From Elymus sibiricus (taxonomy: Eukaryota > Streptophyta > Magnoliopsida > Poales > Poaceae): a stretch of 64,000 nucleotides of DNA. The translations under genes were made by a program, and so were the position numbers. Below, piece after piece: positions 46,216 to 57,706 of the stretch (positions within the stretch are counted from its first letter, which is position 1; the number at the start of each line of letters is the position of its first letter). The stretch covers positions 366,260,720-366,324,719 of the forward strand of contig CM077671.1 of NCBI GenBank assembly GCA_039707655.1, written 5' to 3'. The notes beneath the pieces were generated by a model. It saw only the letters and a list, made by a program, of their open reading frames with translations, was not told the DNA's origin and did no database searches.

Positions 46216-46479
46216 TCCGTCTGGCGATTGATTGGTCAAATGTTGAACTATGATTTATTTTTCCATGTCCCGAATATTAAACTATTACTTTTTTTACTTT
46301 GTTAAACTATTGAATTATGATGAATTTTTTATATATGATCCACGTGTGTAAATTATATGGATTTGGGGGTTTGCATCTGATGATTGTGGCTGACCGGCCG
46401 CAAATATGAGGGCCGTTTGCGGGTTCACATGCCTGCAAGTTTATGTAATGTAGACGTCCCATAAAAAGAGTTTATGCAA
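46216..46479. other. Probable Harbinger element tail
   Basis: AT-rich 3' sequence of the preceding relic, then CCGGCCGCAAATATGAGGG and GTTTGCGGGTTCACATG, similar in style to the Harbinger termini elsewhere in the window. Confidence 0.4.
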
Positions 46480-46847
46480 GGAAAAAGTCCAAAACAAACC
46501 CTGAACTGGTAGACCAAAGCTAAATCGAACCCCGAACTCACAATCCCTGAAATTGGCACTCTGAACTCACTAATCCCGGTCTAAAATCAACCCTGACAGT
46601 GTTTTAGTGGAAAAACAGTGACTTGGCAGTAGTCAATCGGGATTGACCTGACTTGTGGGCCAGCAAGCATATACTAAAGCAGTGCGCTCATGTTCCTCTG
46701 GTGGATTGGGGAATTTTCGTAGCGAGGAGCTAGGGTTAGCGGGGGCAGGGGCGATGGGGCGCAGAGCACGGCGGTGGCGGCGCGATGTCGTGGACTTTGG
46801 GGGCTTCTTCCGCTCCCGGCTTCCGTCGTGCCAGTGGAAGAAGCGAC

Positions 46848-47404
46848 ATGGATTCGAGGTCTCCGGTTGCTTACAGGGAGAGCCCAATGGCCTATGAGCC
46901 GCCGAAGTTGTGCCACTGCGAGCCGCGATGGAAGGCGCCGAGATGGATCTCTTGGAGCCGTCAAAATCCAGGCAGGAGGTACTACACTTGCGTGGATGCA
47001 ATGGTGAGCCCCATTTTCTTGTTCTCATATGCTTCTTCTGCTCCAATTTTGAGTCTCAGATTGACTTTTGCCACATTTCTGTTGAATAGCATGGTGGATG
47101 TGGCTTTGTGGAATGGCATGATGATCCTTTGCCCAAGTTTTGGAGTGACTTGATTGAAGATTTGAGAGATGAGGTGCGTAGGCTGAGGGGTGAACGATCT
47201 GTGACTCAGACTGAATATCAGTGTCCAACTGTGGCTATTTCTGGACAGGAAGCATCATTAGAGAATCAAGTTATGTCTTTGCAGGTTCAGTTAAAGGAGA
47301 AGAATGCAGAACTGGAAGCAATGAAGGGAAAATATATGAATGTGGTAATGGTTTTAGTTGTCCTTGTGGTAGGTGTAGTGGTAGGAAAAATGGTAGTGTA
47401 CTGA
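46848..47404 (+). CDS. GRF zinc-finger protein with C-terminal membrane segment
   Basis: Two exons, 46848-47003 and 47090-47404, intron GT-AG (47004-47089), 156 residues. Residues 21-62 form a GRF-type zinc finger: C22, C24, NPGRRYYTC (C48) and HGGCGFVEWHDDP (C56), with the finger split by the intron. A predicted coiled coil follows (about 64-135; LEDLR/EDEVRRL and LQVQLKEKNAELEAMK heptad-like), then a terminal hydrophobic stretch VVMVLVVLVVGVVVGK, probably a tail anchor. GRF fingers bind single-stranded nucleic acid in DNA-repair proteins; plant MULE and other repeats often carry short proteins with this architecture, role unknown. The frame is intact although the neighbouring transposase is broken. 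Confidence 0.75.
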
Positions 47405-47833
47405 AGGTCTGGTTGGCCATGTTTGCAGTATGTACTGGTATCATTTTGAGTGCTAGGAGAAAATGCAATTGCACTGAACATGTGTGCAATGGTTTGTAAT
47501 GGAATTTGTGATCCTTATGTATGAATTTGTGATCTGGGCAGTCATTGAAAACCAAGTTTAGTAATTTCTGAATTTTTTGCTGTCAATGCAATGTTTGCTG
47601 TCATTTTGATTAGAATTTTTATTGGCAATGTAAATAGATACCATTGCATACAAGAAAGGAAATAGGAGCAAATTTCTCTGATAATATAAGTAGATGCCAT
47701 CAGGGGCACTTGTGGGTTTGCAACATTTGATAGGCTAAATAATTACAAAAGCTGTGTTCCCAAAAGCTGGTTCACTTGCAGGTTTGCAACATTTCATAGG
47801 CTAAATGTTTGCAACACTTGAAACAAGGCAAGA

Positions 47834-50640
47834 TTACACATTGCCACTGGCAGTGAAGTATTTGAAGCTGCGAATGGATGATGCAGGGGCTCTCTTTCTC
47901 TTCTTTGTGGAAGCACCATGTGTCCCAGTAGATGGCCCAGCTTTTGCACTTGTAGATGTCTTTCTTGGAGGCTTAAATGTAGATGCTCTTGCTAGGGCAG
48001 TAGCTGTTGCAGTTGATCTTGCTAGGGCTGATGCAGGTGCACTTGATCTTGCTTGGGCAGCATGTGCACTTCCTCTTGCTGGACCAGAAGGTGGTGCAGA
48101 CGATCTTGCTTGGGGGGCAGGTGCACTTCCTCTTGCTGGACCAGAAGGTGGTGCAGATGATCTTGCTTGGGGGCAGGAGGTGCACTTGCTCCAGATTGCT
48201 ACAAGTGAAAATAAGTTAAAATCATGTTAAATTGCAGGGATCATCTAAAATCAGTAGAGATCATGTTGATTTCCAGTAAATGAACTAAAATCAGTAGAGA
48301 TCATGTTGATTTCCAGTAAATGAACTAAAATTACTCGAGATCATGTTCAATTACCTCCGATGCCTTGCTTTGTTTGCTAATCTTCACAAGATGTGCATTC
48401 CTCGTCTTGCCCCTGTCTGGGTTTTTCTTGCAACCTCCTTTGTTGTGACCAGGAGTGTTGCACAATGAGAAAGTAATTATAGTGCCATGCTTGCTCATTT
48501 TGTTGGTAGGCTTAGGTTTTTCAGTTTCTTCCCTCTTCCTATGTTTCTTTTTTGGCCTGCCAGGCATTCTAACAGTGACATAATCTAGAGCTTCAGGCCT
48601 AGGCTTCTCAGAAATTGGCCACATTTCTTGACCCTCTACTGGCTCTAAACAATGCTCATATATTTTGTTGAAGGTCTCAACTGGGTAGCAGGGAGCAATA
48701 AAATCTTCCACTTTCTTTCCACACTTGTAGATAGCAGTGATTGCATGAGAGCAAGGGAGACCAGCTAACTGAAAGTAACCACATGAGCAAGACCAGTTGT
48801 CAAGGCTGACTGTGTATTGCCTTTTTCTCCCAGTTAACAGTTTCACTTCAAAGCCATCTTTGCCATTCCAAGGCACCTCCATGAACTGTGTCCTTGCTAT
48901 GTTGCTCTTCAACTTCTTAAATATGCTTGGGCGTATTTTTTCCATGAAACCTAGCACATTTCTCCCTTTGTTCCTGAATTCTAGCAAATATTTTCTTCCT
49001 GGTCTTCTCTTGCATTGAAATTAAGGGATAAAACCTTGCATCAATAATTGCATGATTGAAAGACTCACATAAGGTGTTGTCAACTGACTCACAGTTGGAA
49101 CCAACTGAAAAAATGCTCTTGCCCAATGTCCTGGCTCTGTTCTCATGATATCCTGTGCTCCCTCTGGTGTTTCTTGAGCTAGTTTTGCTTTGTACGTAGT
49201 AGTTGAAATCTTGTTTGTTAGATGCTTTGGCCACTGCCTAGAATTTTTTCTGCCATTCATGTGCCCTATGCTTCTTCCTCCATTTTGCATAGATATGTCT
49301 AGCACACATCATGTGCTCTGCATTTGGTAGATAATCCCTCATGGCATTAATCGGTCCCTTTTGCTGATCAGAAATGAAGACCCAGCTAGCTCCATTATTG
49401 TTAATGTCAAGATCTTTAATAAGCAAAATGAACCACTTCCAACTTTCATTTGTTTCCTGTTCTACAACTGCCCAAGCAACTGGATACATCTGGTTATTAG
49501 CATCTCTGGCAATGGCACACAAAATCTCTCCCTTGACTGCTCCTTTGAAAAGACAACCATCTAAACCAATTACTTTCCTACAGTCAGCCTTGAATCCTAA
49601 CTTCAATGCATTGAAGCATACATAAAAACTTTGAAAAACATTGTGTTCCATGTTTTTAGGATCCAAGCACACTGCAACTGTGCTACCAGGATTACTTCTA
49701 AGCAACTCCAGCTGGTAATCAAATACCCTTGTGTACTCATCTTTCATGCGTGCCTTCAACTTGTCCATCACTATCTTCTTCGCATGCTTGCACTTAGAAG
49801 TGGATACATCGGCAAACATGTCCTGGAGCATTGTTGCCTTCATGCTCTCAATCTTCCACATTGGATTTGCTACAATAAAATGCTCACATCTTTGTGCAAT
49901 CACTAGTTCATTCTCTCTGTTTTGTGCACAATGATGCTCATCATTGAATGTAATTATCTGGAACCTGCTGGTCCTTGTGGTTTTGGCACCATAAATCATC
50001 CAAGGGCAACCAGACCATCCACACTTTGCCCTAACTCTATCTGACTCGGATTTAAGAAACTGAATGCTCCTTTTGGTGACAATGCCATATCTCTTTAGTG
50101 CTTTCACCAACTAGTTTTTGCTTCTGAACATCATTGTCAAGCTGAAATGTGGAATCTCTGTGTAATTATTGTATCTAGGATACTGGCTCTTCCTCCTCAC
50201 TACCTGGCCATCAGAATCTTCATCATATGAGTAATCCTCATCAGATGAATCATAGCCACAGTCCTTCTCCTCTGCTTCTAGTTGTTCCTTCATATTTGCA
50301 ATCAGCTCAACTGGAACTGGAGCTGTGGAATCTCTCTGAATCCAACTCTTGGTGTCTCTCATCTTCTTCTTAAATTTCCTAGCATGCCTTCTTAACTCCA
50401 CAACTTCTGAATCCTCCCCACTGTCCTCACTATGTGGCTGATATTCAGGGTCTGAATCAGACTCACAAACTATATATGCATCTGGTGCTTGAGTTGGACC
50501 TTGTGTGTCATGTCCTGTTGCAGCAACTGGTGCTTGACTGAGCCCTTGTGTTCCTATTGGGCACTGGTTTGGGTAGATGCCGTGGGCGTACATTGAATAC
50601 ATGCATGGATAGCGGAGCTGTTGTACTCCAAGATATGAGG
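47834..50640 (-). pseudogene. MULE transposase (MURA type), broken
   Basis: Order on the minus strand: acidic N-terminal segment (50640-50150), MuDR-type domain (VRAKCGWSGCPWMI, HHC near 49930), DDE core (IGLDGCLFKGAVKGEIL, VFISDQQKGPINAM, ESFNHAI), SWIM zinc finger (CSCGYFQLAGLPCSHA, near 48760), CCHC-like knuckle, then after an intron of about 150 bp an Ala/Pro/Ser-rich repeat tail ending at TAA 47834-47836. Lesions: TAG at 50111-50113; TAG at 49238-49240, where relatives have Trp after KKF; a frameshift near 48960-48990; and possibly a one-base change in a G run at 48169-48173. It would have bound the TIRs and cut the element. Confidence 0.85.
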
Positions 50641-53600
50641 TTAGGTCCAAAGAACACTACAAAGCCACCTGTTGAGCGTCTGTCATCCAGACATCCTGCC
50701 CAATCTGAGTCAGAGAAGGCACTGATAAGAGAAGAAGCTGACTTGCTAAAATTTAGACCAATACTCAAGGTATGTTTCACATATCTGACTATACGCTTGG
50801 CAGCAGTTAAATGAACTGTAGTGGGTGCATGTAGGAATTGATAGACTTTGCTTACAGCAAAGGAAATATCAGGTCTGGTAAGTGTCAAATACTGAAGAGC
50901 ACCTACTAGACTTCTGTATTTTGTACTATCATCTGAACTGAGGAGTTCTCCTTCTGTAAGTGACAATTTTTTTATACTGGATAATGGAGTGGGTGTGGGT
51001 TTACAACCTTGCAGACCTGCCTTTCTTACCAAATCTGTGGCATATTTTTCCTGAGAGAGGTGAAGCCCATCATTGTGTTTCTTCACTTCAATCCCTAGGA
51101 AGTAATGAAGCTGTCCTAGATCCTTGAGAGCAAACTCTGCACTCAAGTCTTTCAGCAGTCCTGAAATTGCCTCATCAGAAGAGCTTGTGACAATGATATC
51201 ATCAACATAGATGAGAACAAATATGGATGTATTGAACTTTGTATAGATGAAAAATGAGGTGTCAGATTTTGAGGGAACAAAACCAAGTGTCTGCATCTTT
51301 TTACTGAGACGAGAGTACCATGCCCTTGGAGCTTGCTTCAGCCCATACAATGCTTTATCAAGCTTGCATACGTGATGAGGTGCATTTTTACTTTCAAACC
51401 CAGGAGGTTGTTTCATATATACTTCCTCTTCCAGAACACCATGGAGAAACGCATTCTGCACATCTAGCTGTCGAAGGCTCCATCCCCTGGAAACAGCAAT
51501 GGACAAGACCAGACGAATGGTGGTAGCTTTAACAACTGGACTAAAAGTGTCCTCATAGTCTATACCATACCGTTGTTTGAATCCTTTTGCCACGAGTCTA
51601 GCTTTATAATGATCAATGGTGCCATCAGACTTTCTTTTGATTCCGAAGACCCATTTGCAATCAATGAGGTTTTTACCTTGATGAGGAGGAACCAGATGCC
51701 ATGTTTTATTTCTTTGTAGGGCTTGGTATTCTTCACACATTGCCTTCTTCCATTTTTCATCACCAAGTGCCTCTTCAAGTGTATTAGGCTCCCCTGGTTC
51801 ACCTGTAGAACAAATTAGGCCATATTTGGTCATGTTTTTATAATTAACAGGTTGAGTTACCCCTGTTTGTAATCTTGTACGGCGAGGAATTGAAGCTGCA
51901 TCATGTGCGTCCACAGAAGATCCCACAGCTCCTGCTGGAGATGATAGAGTGGCAGATCCCGAGACGAATCCGGGTGCAGCCGATGACTGGACGTGGTCGG
52001 GAGTCGTCGCGGCGTGGGCCGGATCCTCTGTGGCAGCCTGCTGAGGTGTTGATGAAGTAGGGGCCGCAGAATATCCGGGGTGCCTGAGCGGCTCATCATG
52101 AGCCCGTGATGGCGCGGGTCCGCCTGGTCCCGCATCTGTCCCCGCACCTGTCGGACGGCTGGAGGGACGCCGCTTGTAGCATAGCGGTTGGGCCGAGAGG
52201 CGCACGCGGTCCGGGCCAGCCGCAGACTGCTGCGTGGCGACAGGTGATTTGTGCGGGCCGGTGGGCGCGGCATTCTCGGTCGGAGGCTGGCACGGGTCAG
52301 GCGATGATGCGCTCGCGTCTGGCGTGGCTGTCGCGGGCCCGCTGCTGTCGCCTGGAACCTATCCCGAAGCCGATTCTCCGCAGGGCTGCAGGTCGGATCC
52401 CGAGGGGGATATGCTCCCCATGCCGCGGCACATGCGATATAGCTCGTTTGAGCTGATTTCTTCATGGAATTGGTCGCCGTTTTCATCATCAATTTCTCCT
52501 GTAACACCATCAGAAGACTCATGTGCACTGGTGAGAGGGTTAGCCAACATATGATCATCACAATTATTAATGCCCCCTTGATCATATCCAGAAAAGATAG
52601 ATGGAAAAAGAAGAATTTCTTTTTGGAGAAGGGCACCAGCATTTGGGTGAAGATCCGAGAAGGGAAACTTAGTCTCATCAAAGACAACATCCCGAGAGAT
52701 GTAAACACGACCGGTTGATATGTCAAGGCATTTTACTCCCTTGTGTTGAGCGCTATACCCTAGAAAAGCACATTGTTTAGAGCGAAACATGAGCTTGCGA
52801 GTGTTGTAGGGACGGAGGTTGGGCCAACAAGCACAACCAAAAACACGAGGTGTTGTGTAGTCTGGTTTGGTGTGGAGAAGACGTTCTACCGGAGTTTCAT
52901 TATTTATGACATGACTAGGGAGCATATTGATGATATGAACGGCAGTGAGGAACGCTTCATCCCAAAATTTTAATGGCATGGAGGCATGGGCGAGGAGGGA
53001 TAGACCAACCTCGACAATGTGCCTATGTTTGCTTTCAACTGAGCCATTTTGCTGATGAGCATGAGGACATGGCACATGATGGGAGATGCCCAAGGTTTGG
53101 AAGAAGGAATTTAATTTTTCATATTCCCCTCCCCAATCGGATTGGACAGCAATGATCTTGCTATCGAATTTGCGTTCAACAAGTGCTTCGAAATTTTTGA
53201 ATACTTGGAAAACATCGGATCGTTTCTTGAGAAGATATATCCATGTGAACTTGCTATAGTCATCAATAAAGCTTACGTAGTTGCCTACCAACAGAACTAG
53301 GAGCAGGGCCCCAAACATCAGAGAATATTAATTGCAATGGTTTGGTGGAAACACTGGTAGAGATGGGATAAGGTAATTGATGACTTTTAGCTCGCTGACA
53401 AGAATCACAAATAGTTTCAACATTGCGCTCACCAACATGCGGGAGCTTATTTTTCCTAAGCAAAGTGTGAACCAAAGAAAAAGAAGCATGTCCTAATCGA
53501 TCGTGCCACCGTGTTGATGAGAGTTTGACAACACCACACGCTTGTTTATTGAATCTTCTACGCTCCGGAATCAACGAGTAAAGCCCTCGAACGCATCTAC

Positions 53601-54885
53601 CTCGATAGAGAATTTTCTTCGTGGCCTGATCCTTGATCAAAAAGAAATAAGGATGAAACTCGAGGAAGACATGATTATCAAGAGCAATTCTATGAACGGA
53701 AAGAAGATTTCTATTGGCACTAGGAACATGCAAGATTTTTCTAAGATGAATTTTTCGACGGGGGGTATTAAAAATTGAATGACCTATGTGGTTGATTCGC
53801 ATACCTTCACCACTGGCCGTGTGAATTTGATCCTTGCCACGATATTTTTTCCTTCATGGTCACCTTTTCAAGTTCATTGGTGATGTGATTGGTGGCACCA
53901 CTGTCGACGTACCAAATGGTGTCGATCCCGTAGGAGCCATCCGCAGCAGCAGCAACTTTGTCCTCGTCTTGGGAGGAGTCATCATCCTCGTCATAGCGGT
54001 ACCAGCAATCTTTTGCCGTGTGCCCCAGTTTACCACAGATCTGGCAACGAGGGGCATCCGGACGAGATCGGGTGGAACCACCGCGCCGGCCCCGATTGTT
54101 GGTGGAGGGGGACCGGCCGCCGCGGGGGTTGGAGTTGCCATTGGAGCCGCCACCCGAAGACTTGCCCTTGTTGCGAGGGGGTCCGCGCTGACGTGAGGAG
54201 GGGCCGCCACGACCACGGTATGCGGCGTTCGCCGAAGACTTGAACCCGCCCGAGCTTTGGAAGAGTGCCACGCGCTGGTCAAAGTTTCCCATCATGGAGA
54301 AGAGCTCATCAAGCGTGACCGGCGTGACACGAGCGTCGAGGGCGGAGACCAGGGGCTGGTAGTCCATGTCCAGCTCGTGGAGGATGTAGGAGACGAGTTC
54401 ATCGTCCGGGAGCGGCTTACCAGCTGCGGCGAGTTCGTCCGCAAGCCCGCGCATGTAGGCGAAGAAGGCGGCGACGGATTGGGTCCCCTTCTGCGCGCTG
54501 ATGAGGGTCCTGCAAATATTGTTCACACGGCTGAGCGACTGTGACGAGAACATGCCCGCCAGAGCCGTCCAGAGCGCGCCCGTCGTGGTGATCGCGGTCA
54601 CCTGCACAAGCACCTCTTTGGAGAGGTTGTTGAGCAGGTACCCGAGAACCTGCTGGTCCTCCCTGACCCAGATTGGGTGGAAGGGTTGGGCGTAGTTGTT
54701 TCCTTCCCATCTTTATCGACGAGGGTTTTGGCCGGCTCTGGTGAGGTTCCGTCGACGTAACCGAAGACGCCGGCGTCTCTCATCTGTGGCACGATCTGTG
54801 CGCGCCACAAGACGTAGTTGGTGCGGGTGAGTTTCTCCTTGATCTGGCCATTGAGGTTTGGGTGGGAGGATCCGGAGGAAGACAT
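50641..54885 (-). pseudogene. Copia gag-pol, frameshifted
   Basis: Start MSSSGSSHPN at 54885. Gag (UBN2-like) runs to a CCHC knuckle CQICGKLGHTAKDC (near 54030); protease WYVDSGATNHI (near 53905). GAG-pre-integrase zinc finger H-H-C-C (HDRLGH...CDSC, 53520-53400). Integrase core: [39 protein letters not shown] and [11 protein letters not shown]. RNase [19 protein letters not shown]. Frame breaks lie near 54700, 53800, 53310 and between the integrase (ending near 52359) and RT sections. RT itself reads through one 565-codon frame. Confidence 0.9.
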
Positions 54886-54947
54886 GGCTGTGGCACTAAT
54901 GGCGATGGGAAGCTAGATGCTAGGAGGAAGAAAGGCTCTGTATACCA

Positions 54948-55199
54948 TGTGCGAGAGCGGAAAATGTCTTACCTCGATGTGAGGGGACGTGGTTCATGTT
55001 ATATGCAGTGCAGGGGTACCGAATCCCTGGATAGTGCATACATGGTTTAAAGTACATCTTGGGGATCAAGGAAAATAGAGATAGAGCTAATCTAGTTACA
55101 ACTGAATACAAGATAGAGATAAGCCTAACTAGATCCTCTAACCGCTGGGATGGACTCCTTGACGTGTAAGGTAACCTGCCGTCACATGTATAGTTGACA
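54948..55199 (-). repeat. 5' LTR of the truncated Copia element
   Basis: On the minus strand it begins TGTCAACTATACATG and ends CTCTCGCACA, immediately before the tRNA-Met primer site. Length 252 bp. No partner LTR in the window. Confidence 0.85.
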
Positions 55200-55200
55200 C

Positions 55201-55485
55201 CTCAAAGCGAACGACTCGAGGACGAAGGTGGTGCTGATAGACATGTACGGGTTCTTCATGGACATGATGGTGCGCCCCCAGGGGTACGGGTTCAGGGAGT
55301 CCACGCTGAGCTGCTGTGGCACGGGCATGATGGAGGTCTCCGTGCTCTGCAACGGCGTCACGTCGGCGGTGTGCGGGGACGTCGCTGACTACCTGTTCTG
55401 GGACAGCTACCACCCCACCGAGAAGGCCTACGGGATCCTCGTCGACTTCGTCTACGACAAGTACCTCCAAAAGCTCATCGAGTAG
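55201..55485 (+). pseudogene. GDSL esterase/lipase, C-terminal fragment
   Basis: The frame is open from the Copia boundary: LKANDSRTKVVLIDMYGFF, then YGFRESTLSCCGTG, and ending FWDSYHPTEKAY and YLQKLIE with TAG at 55485. DSYHP is block V of plant GDSL hydrolases and supplies the catalytic Asp and His; the CCGTG and LCN features are also standard. The nucleophile (GDSL) and oxyanion-hole exons are absent. The Copia LTR meets the exon at 55199/55200, and nothing on the far side of the Copia/MULE block continues the gene. The family acts on extracellular lipid or acyl esters; this copy cannot work alone. Confidence 0.85.
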
Positions 55486-56389
55486 CTAGCTTAACTCTAT
55501 CTTTCCCTAGCTACCTTGGTCTTTCTGTAATTGCCATTTCTGTTTATTGCTTTTGTGGATGGTACACAAGAGCATCTCCTACCAGCCCGTTGTTGTTATT
55601 GTACTAGATGATTTCATTAACGCCAATGTAGAGGTAGACTACGCAATAACTTTGTCACCTCAGCATTATGCATGCTCTCACACAGGTTTTAGGACAACTC
55701 CAATGGCAGACCGAACTGGTCCGGACGTGTCCATTTAAACCTAAATAAACGGATAAAGGCAACGGCCAAACGGGCGACCACAAATGCAAAGGGCATCTGT
55801 TTGGCGTCCGGTTTGATCCAAATCCGAAGTAACTTGTTCCCTGTTTACATTCACACGGACAACAAATGGACGTTCACGCGCCCGCTCCTCGTCCTCCTTT
55901 TTAATATGGAAGCCGTGGACCGGCCAGTCCACTTCCCCTCCCGTCGTCTTCCATTCTCCACTGCCCCCTTCCTCTCCGACAACATACCCTATCTCCGGCC
56001 GCCCGCTCGCCTCGCTTCGGCGGCCTCCATGGGCTTATGGAAGTGGATGTCCGGCCCGGGCAAGCAGGACCACGAGGCGGGGTCATCCTCCGCGTCGTCG
56101 GTAAGACGCACCCACTCCATGCACAATGAAAAGAAAAATAATATGTAAGCGTGCAAATATTAATAAGCTAAATAAATTGTAAGATCTTTGCTTACTTGTC
56201 TCGTTTGGGCTCAAGGAGAGGTTGAAGGTCGACGGGCATGGGTTCCTTTGGTGCCGAGGACGGACCACGGATTGAGCGCTTCCTCCCAGTTGTCGTCGAA
56301 GGTCCAGTCCCTGAGTCGTCCCCACCACCCATCTCCCCTGCCTCATCCTCAGGATCAGTAGCGAGGAGATTCGGTTTTATCGAAAAAAG
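55486..56389. mobile_element. GDSL 3' flank, then Harbinger-like sequence
   Basis: 55486-55680 is probably the 3' untranslated region of the GDSL gene. From about 55690, ACAACTCCAATGGCAGACCG and CCGGACGTGTCC with CGGCCAAACGGGCG resemble Harbinger/Tourist termini. A plus frame (55801-56148) with no recognised domain lies inside. The element runs into the GC-rich repeat at the C homopolymer. Confidence 0.4.
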
Positions 56390-57706
56390 CCCCCCCCCCC
56401 CCCCCCCCCCCGCTTTGTATTCCAAAGCAACCAACACCGATACAGAGCATTGCTGGGGCGAGCAGCACATCAGGCCCAAAAGAAAAATAAGAAGAAATAA
56501 ATGCCAACAACGGCAGCTTGACAAAGAGCGGATGACCCGCCACCGATGCGCCCTCCGGAGACAAACCACCACAGCCCGAGGCTTCGATCCACCGCATACC
56601 AAGCAGCACCTCCAAGAAGGGATGCGACGCCGACGACGCTGTTGCCCGGACAATCCCTAGGGTTTCCCCCGGCATGCGGAGGGAAGTAGGGGATGGCTAC
56701 CCCCGATACCCTCTAGGAAGGAATGGTGGCACCTGCCGGTGTCACCGCATCGGAGCCGGACGAACCGACAAGGATTTCTCCCGCACGCCAAACCCCACCG
56801 CCCAACCGGAGCCGACCAGCCAGACCACCGCCCAACCCCATGCGCCACCGCGGTTGCGCCGCCACACACCTTGTCGCACTGCGAACACCAACACGAGGCC
56901 AAGAAGACCGGAGAGAAGCGCCAAGCAACGTAGCAGCAGCACCGAAGCCAAGCGGGAGGGAACAACCTCCACCGTCGTCGTGCGAGAGGCCCGCGCCTCC
57001 GGCACCATCGCGGTCGCCGTCCGGACACAGCAGCAGGGCATAACAGGCCACCCCTGGCCCGGCCAGGCCCGAACGGGCCCGCTAAGCCCCGCCGGCCATG
57101 CTGCAGCAGGCTGGCGTCGGTGCCGCCAGCACCCATCAGCCCGTCGCCGCTCCCCCGCCTCCCGGAAGTCCCGTCGCAGGCCCGCTCCGCCTTTGGCCCG
57201 CCCATGCCCAGATGGGCCCCACAGGGCCCAGATTTGGACCGAGTGGCTGCCGCCAGGTCGTGCCGCAGCGTCACCCCGCCGCCAACGGCGACGCTGCCGC
57301 CCAGGCGTCCGCCCGCGAGCCCCGCCGCCACACGAACCGTCGCCGCCTAGGAGCACCCCCCGGTGCAGCTCTGCCCCGCGCCGGAGAGCCACCGGGAGGG
57401 GAAGGTCAGGGGGCCGCCGCCACCAGCGTCCCCGGGGCCAGGCCGACCGTGGGCGCCAGCGACGGCGGCGGGGAGGAGGGGGGGAGGGGGGCTAGAGGAG
57501 GCGGAGGCTGGGGCGCGGCCGGTCGCCCGCGGGGGTGACACGGTCGCGGGAGGAGGGGGGGAGGGGGGTCAGCAAGGAGATTCGGTTGCTCGACGGAATC
57601 CTCCGTCTCCTCGTCTGAAGGGGGCTCAACGTGATTTTCCGTGGCTGAGGGTACACAACCTGTCGAGGACGAGTGCTCGGCGTCCCTGCCGTCGGCAACG
57701 CTTGAG
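56390..57706 (-). mobile_element. GC-rich retro-like repeat R2
   Basis: Begins at a run of 22 C and holds, in reverse orientation, the same kind of sequence as R3 (58711-59648): for example CCCACAGGGCCCAGAT at 57215-57235 is the complement of the CAGATCTGGGCCCTGTGGG region near 59235. Long open frames on both strands (up to 273 codons) are products of GC-rich composition. R2 ends abruptly inside XRN exon 4 homology at 57707. Confidence 0.5.

Larger units (their letters stand above)
46480..50640 (-). mobile_element. MULE, one end lost
   Basis: The left end GGAAAAAGTCCAAAACAAAC with CCCTGAACT and CGAACCCCGAACTC repeats is a typical grass MULE terminal sequence. The element holds a transposase gene on the minus strand and a GRF-finger gene on the plus strand, convergent towards about 47600. 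At about 50640 it passes directly into truncated Copia sequence, so the promoter-side TIR and any target duplication are lost. Confidence 0.75.
50641..55199 (-). mobile_element. Copia element, 3' end deleted
   Basis: A 252-bp 5' LTR (54948-55199, TG...CA on the minus strand) is followed by a primer site TGGTATACAGAGCC (54934-54947), gag and pol. The pol frame stops being recognisable after GPNLISWS in RNase H, at about 50641, where MULE sequence begins. The 3' LTR is missing. The short LTR and gene order (gag, protease, integrase, RT, RNase H) place it in Copia but in a different lineage from the 33256 element. Confidence 0.9.

Noticed and set aside
47805..48230. 141-codon plus-strand frame rich in Ala, Asp and Leu
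   Set aside because: It is the antisense of the Ala/Pro/Ser-rich tail of the MULE transposase, whose minus-strand frame ends in a credible C-terminus at 47834.
53834..54544. Plus-strand frames of 95-120 codons
   Set aside because: Antisense of Copia gag, which has recognisable CCHC and protease motifs on the minus strand.
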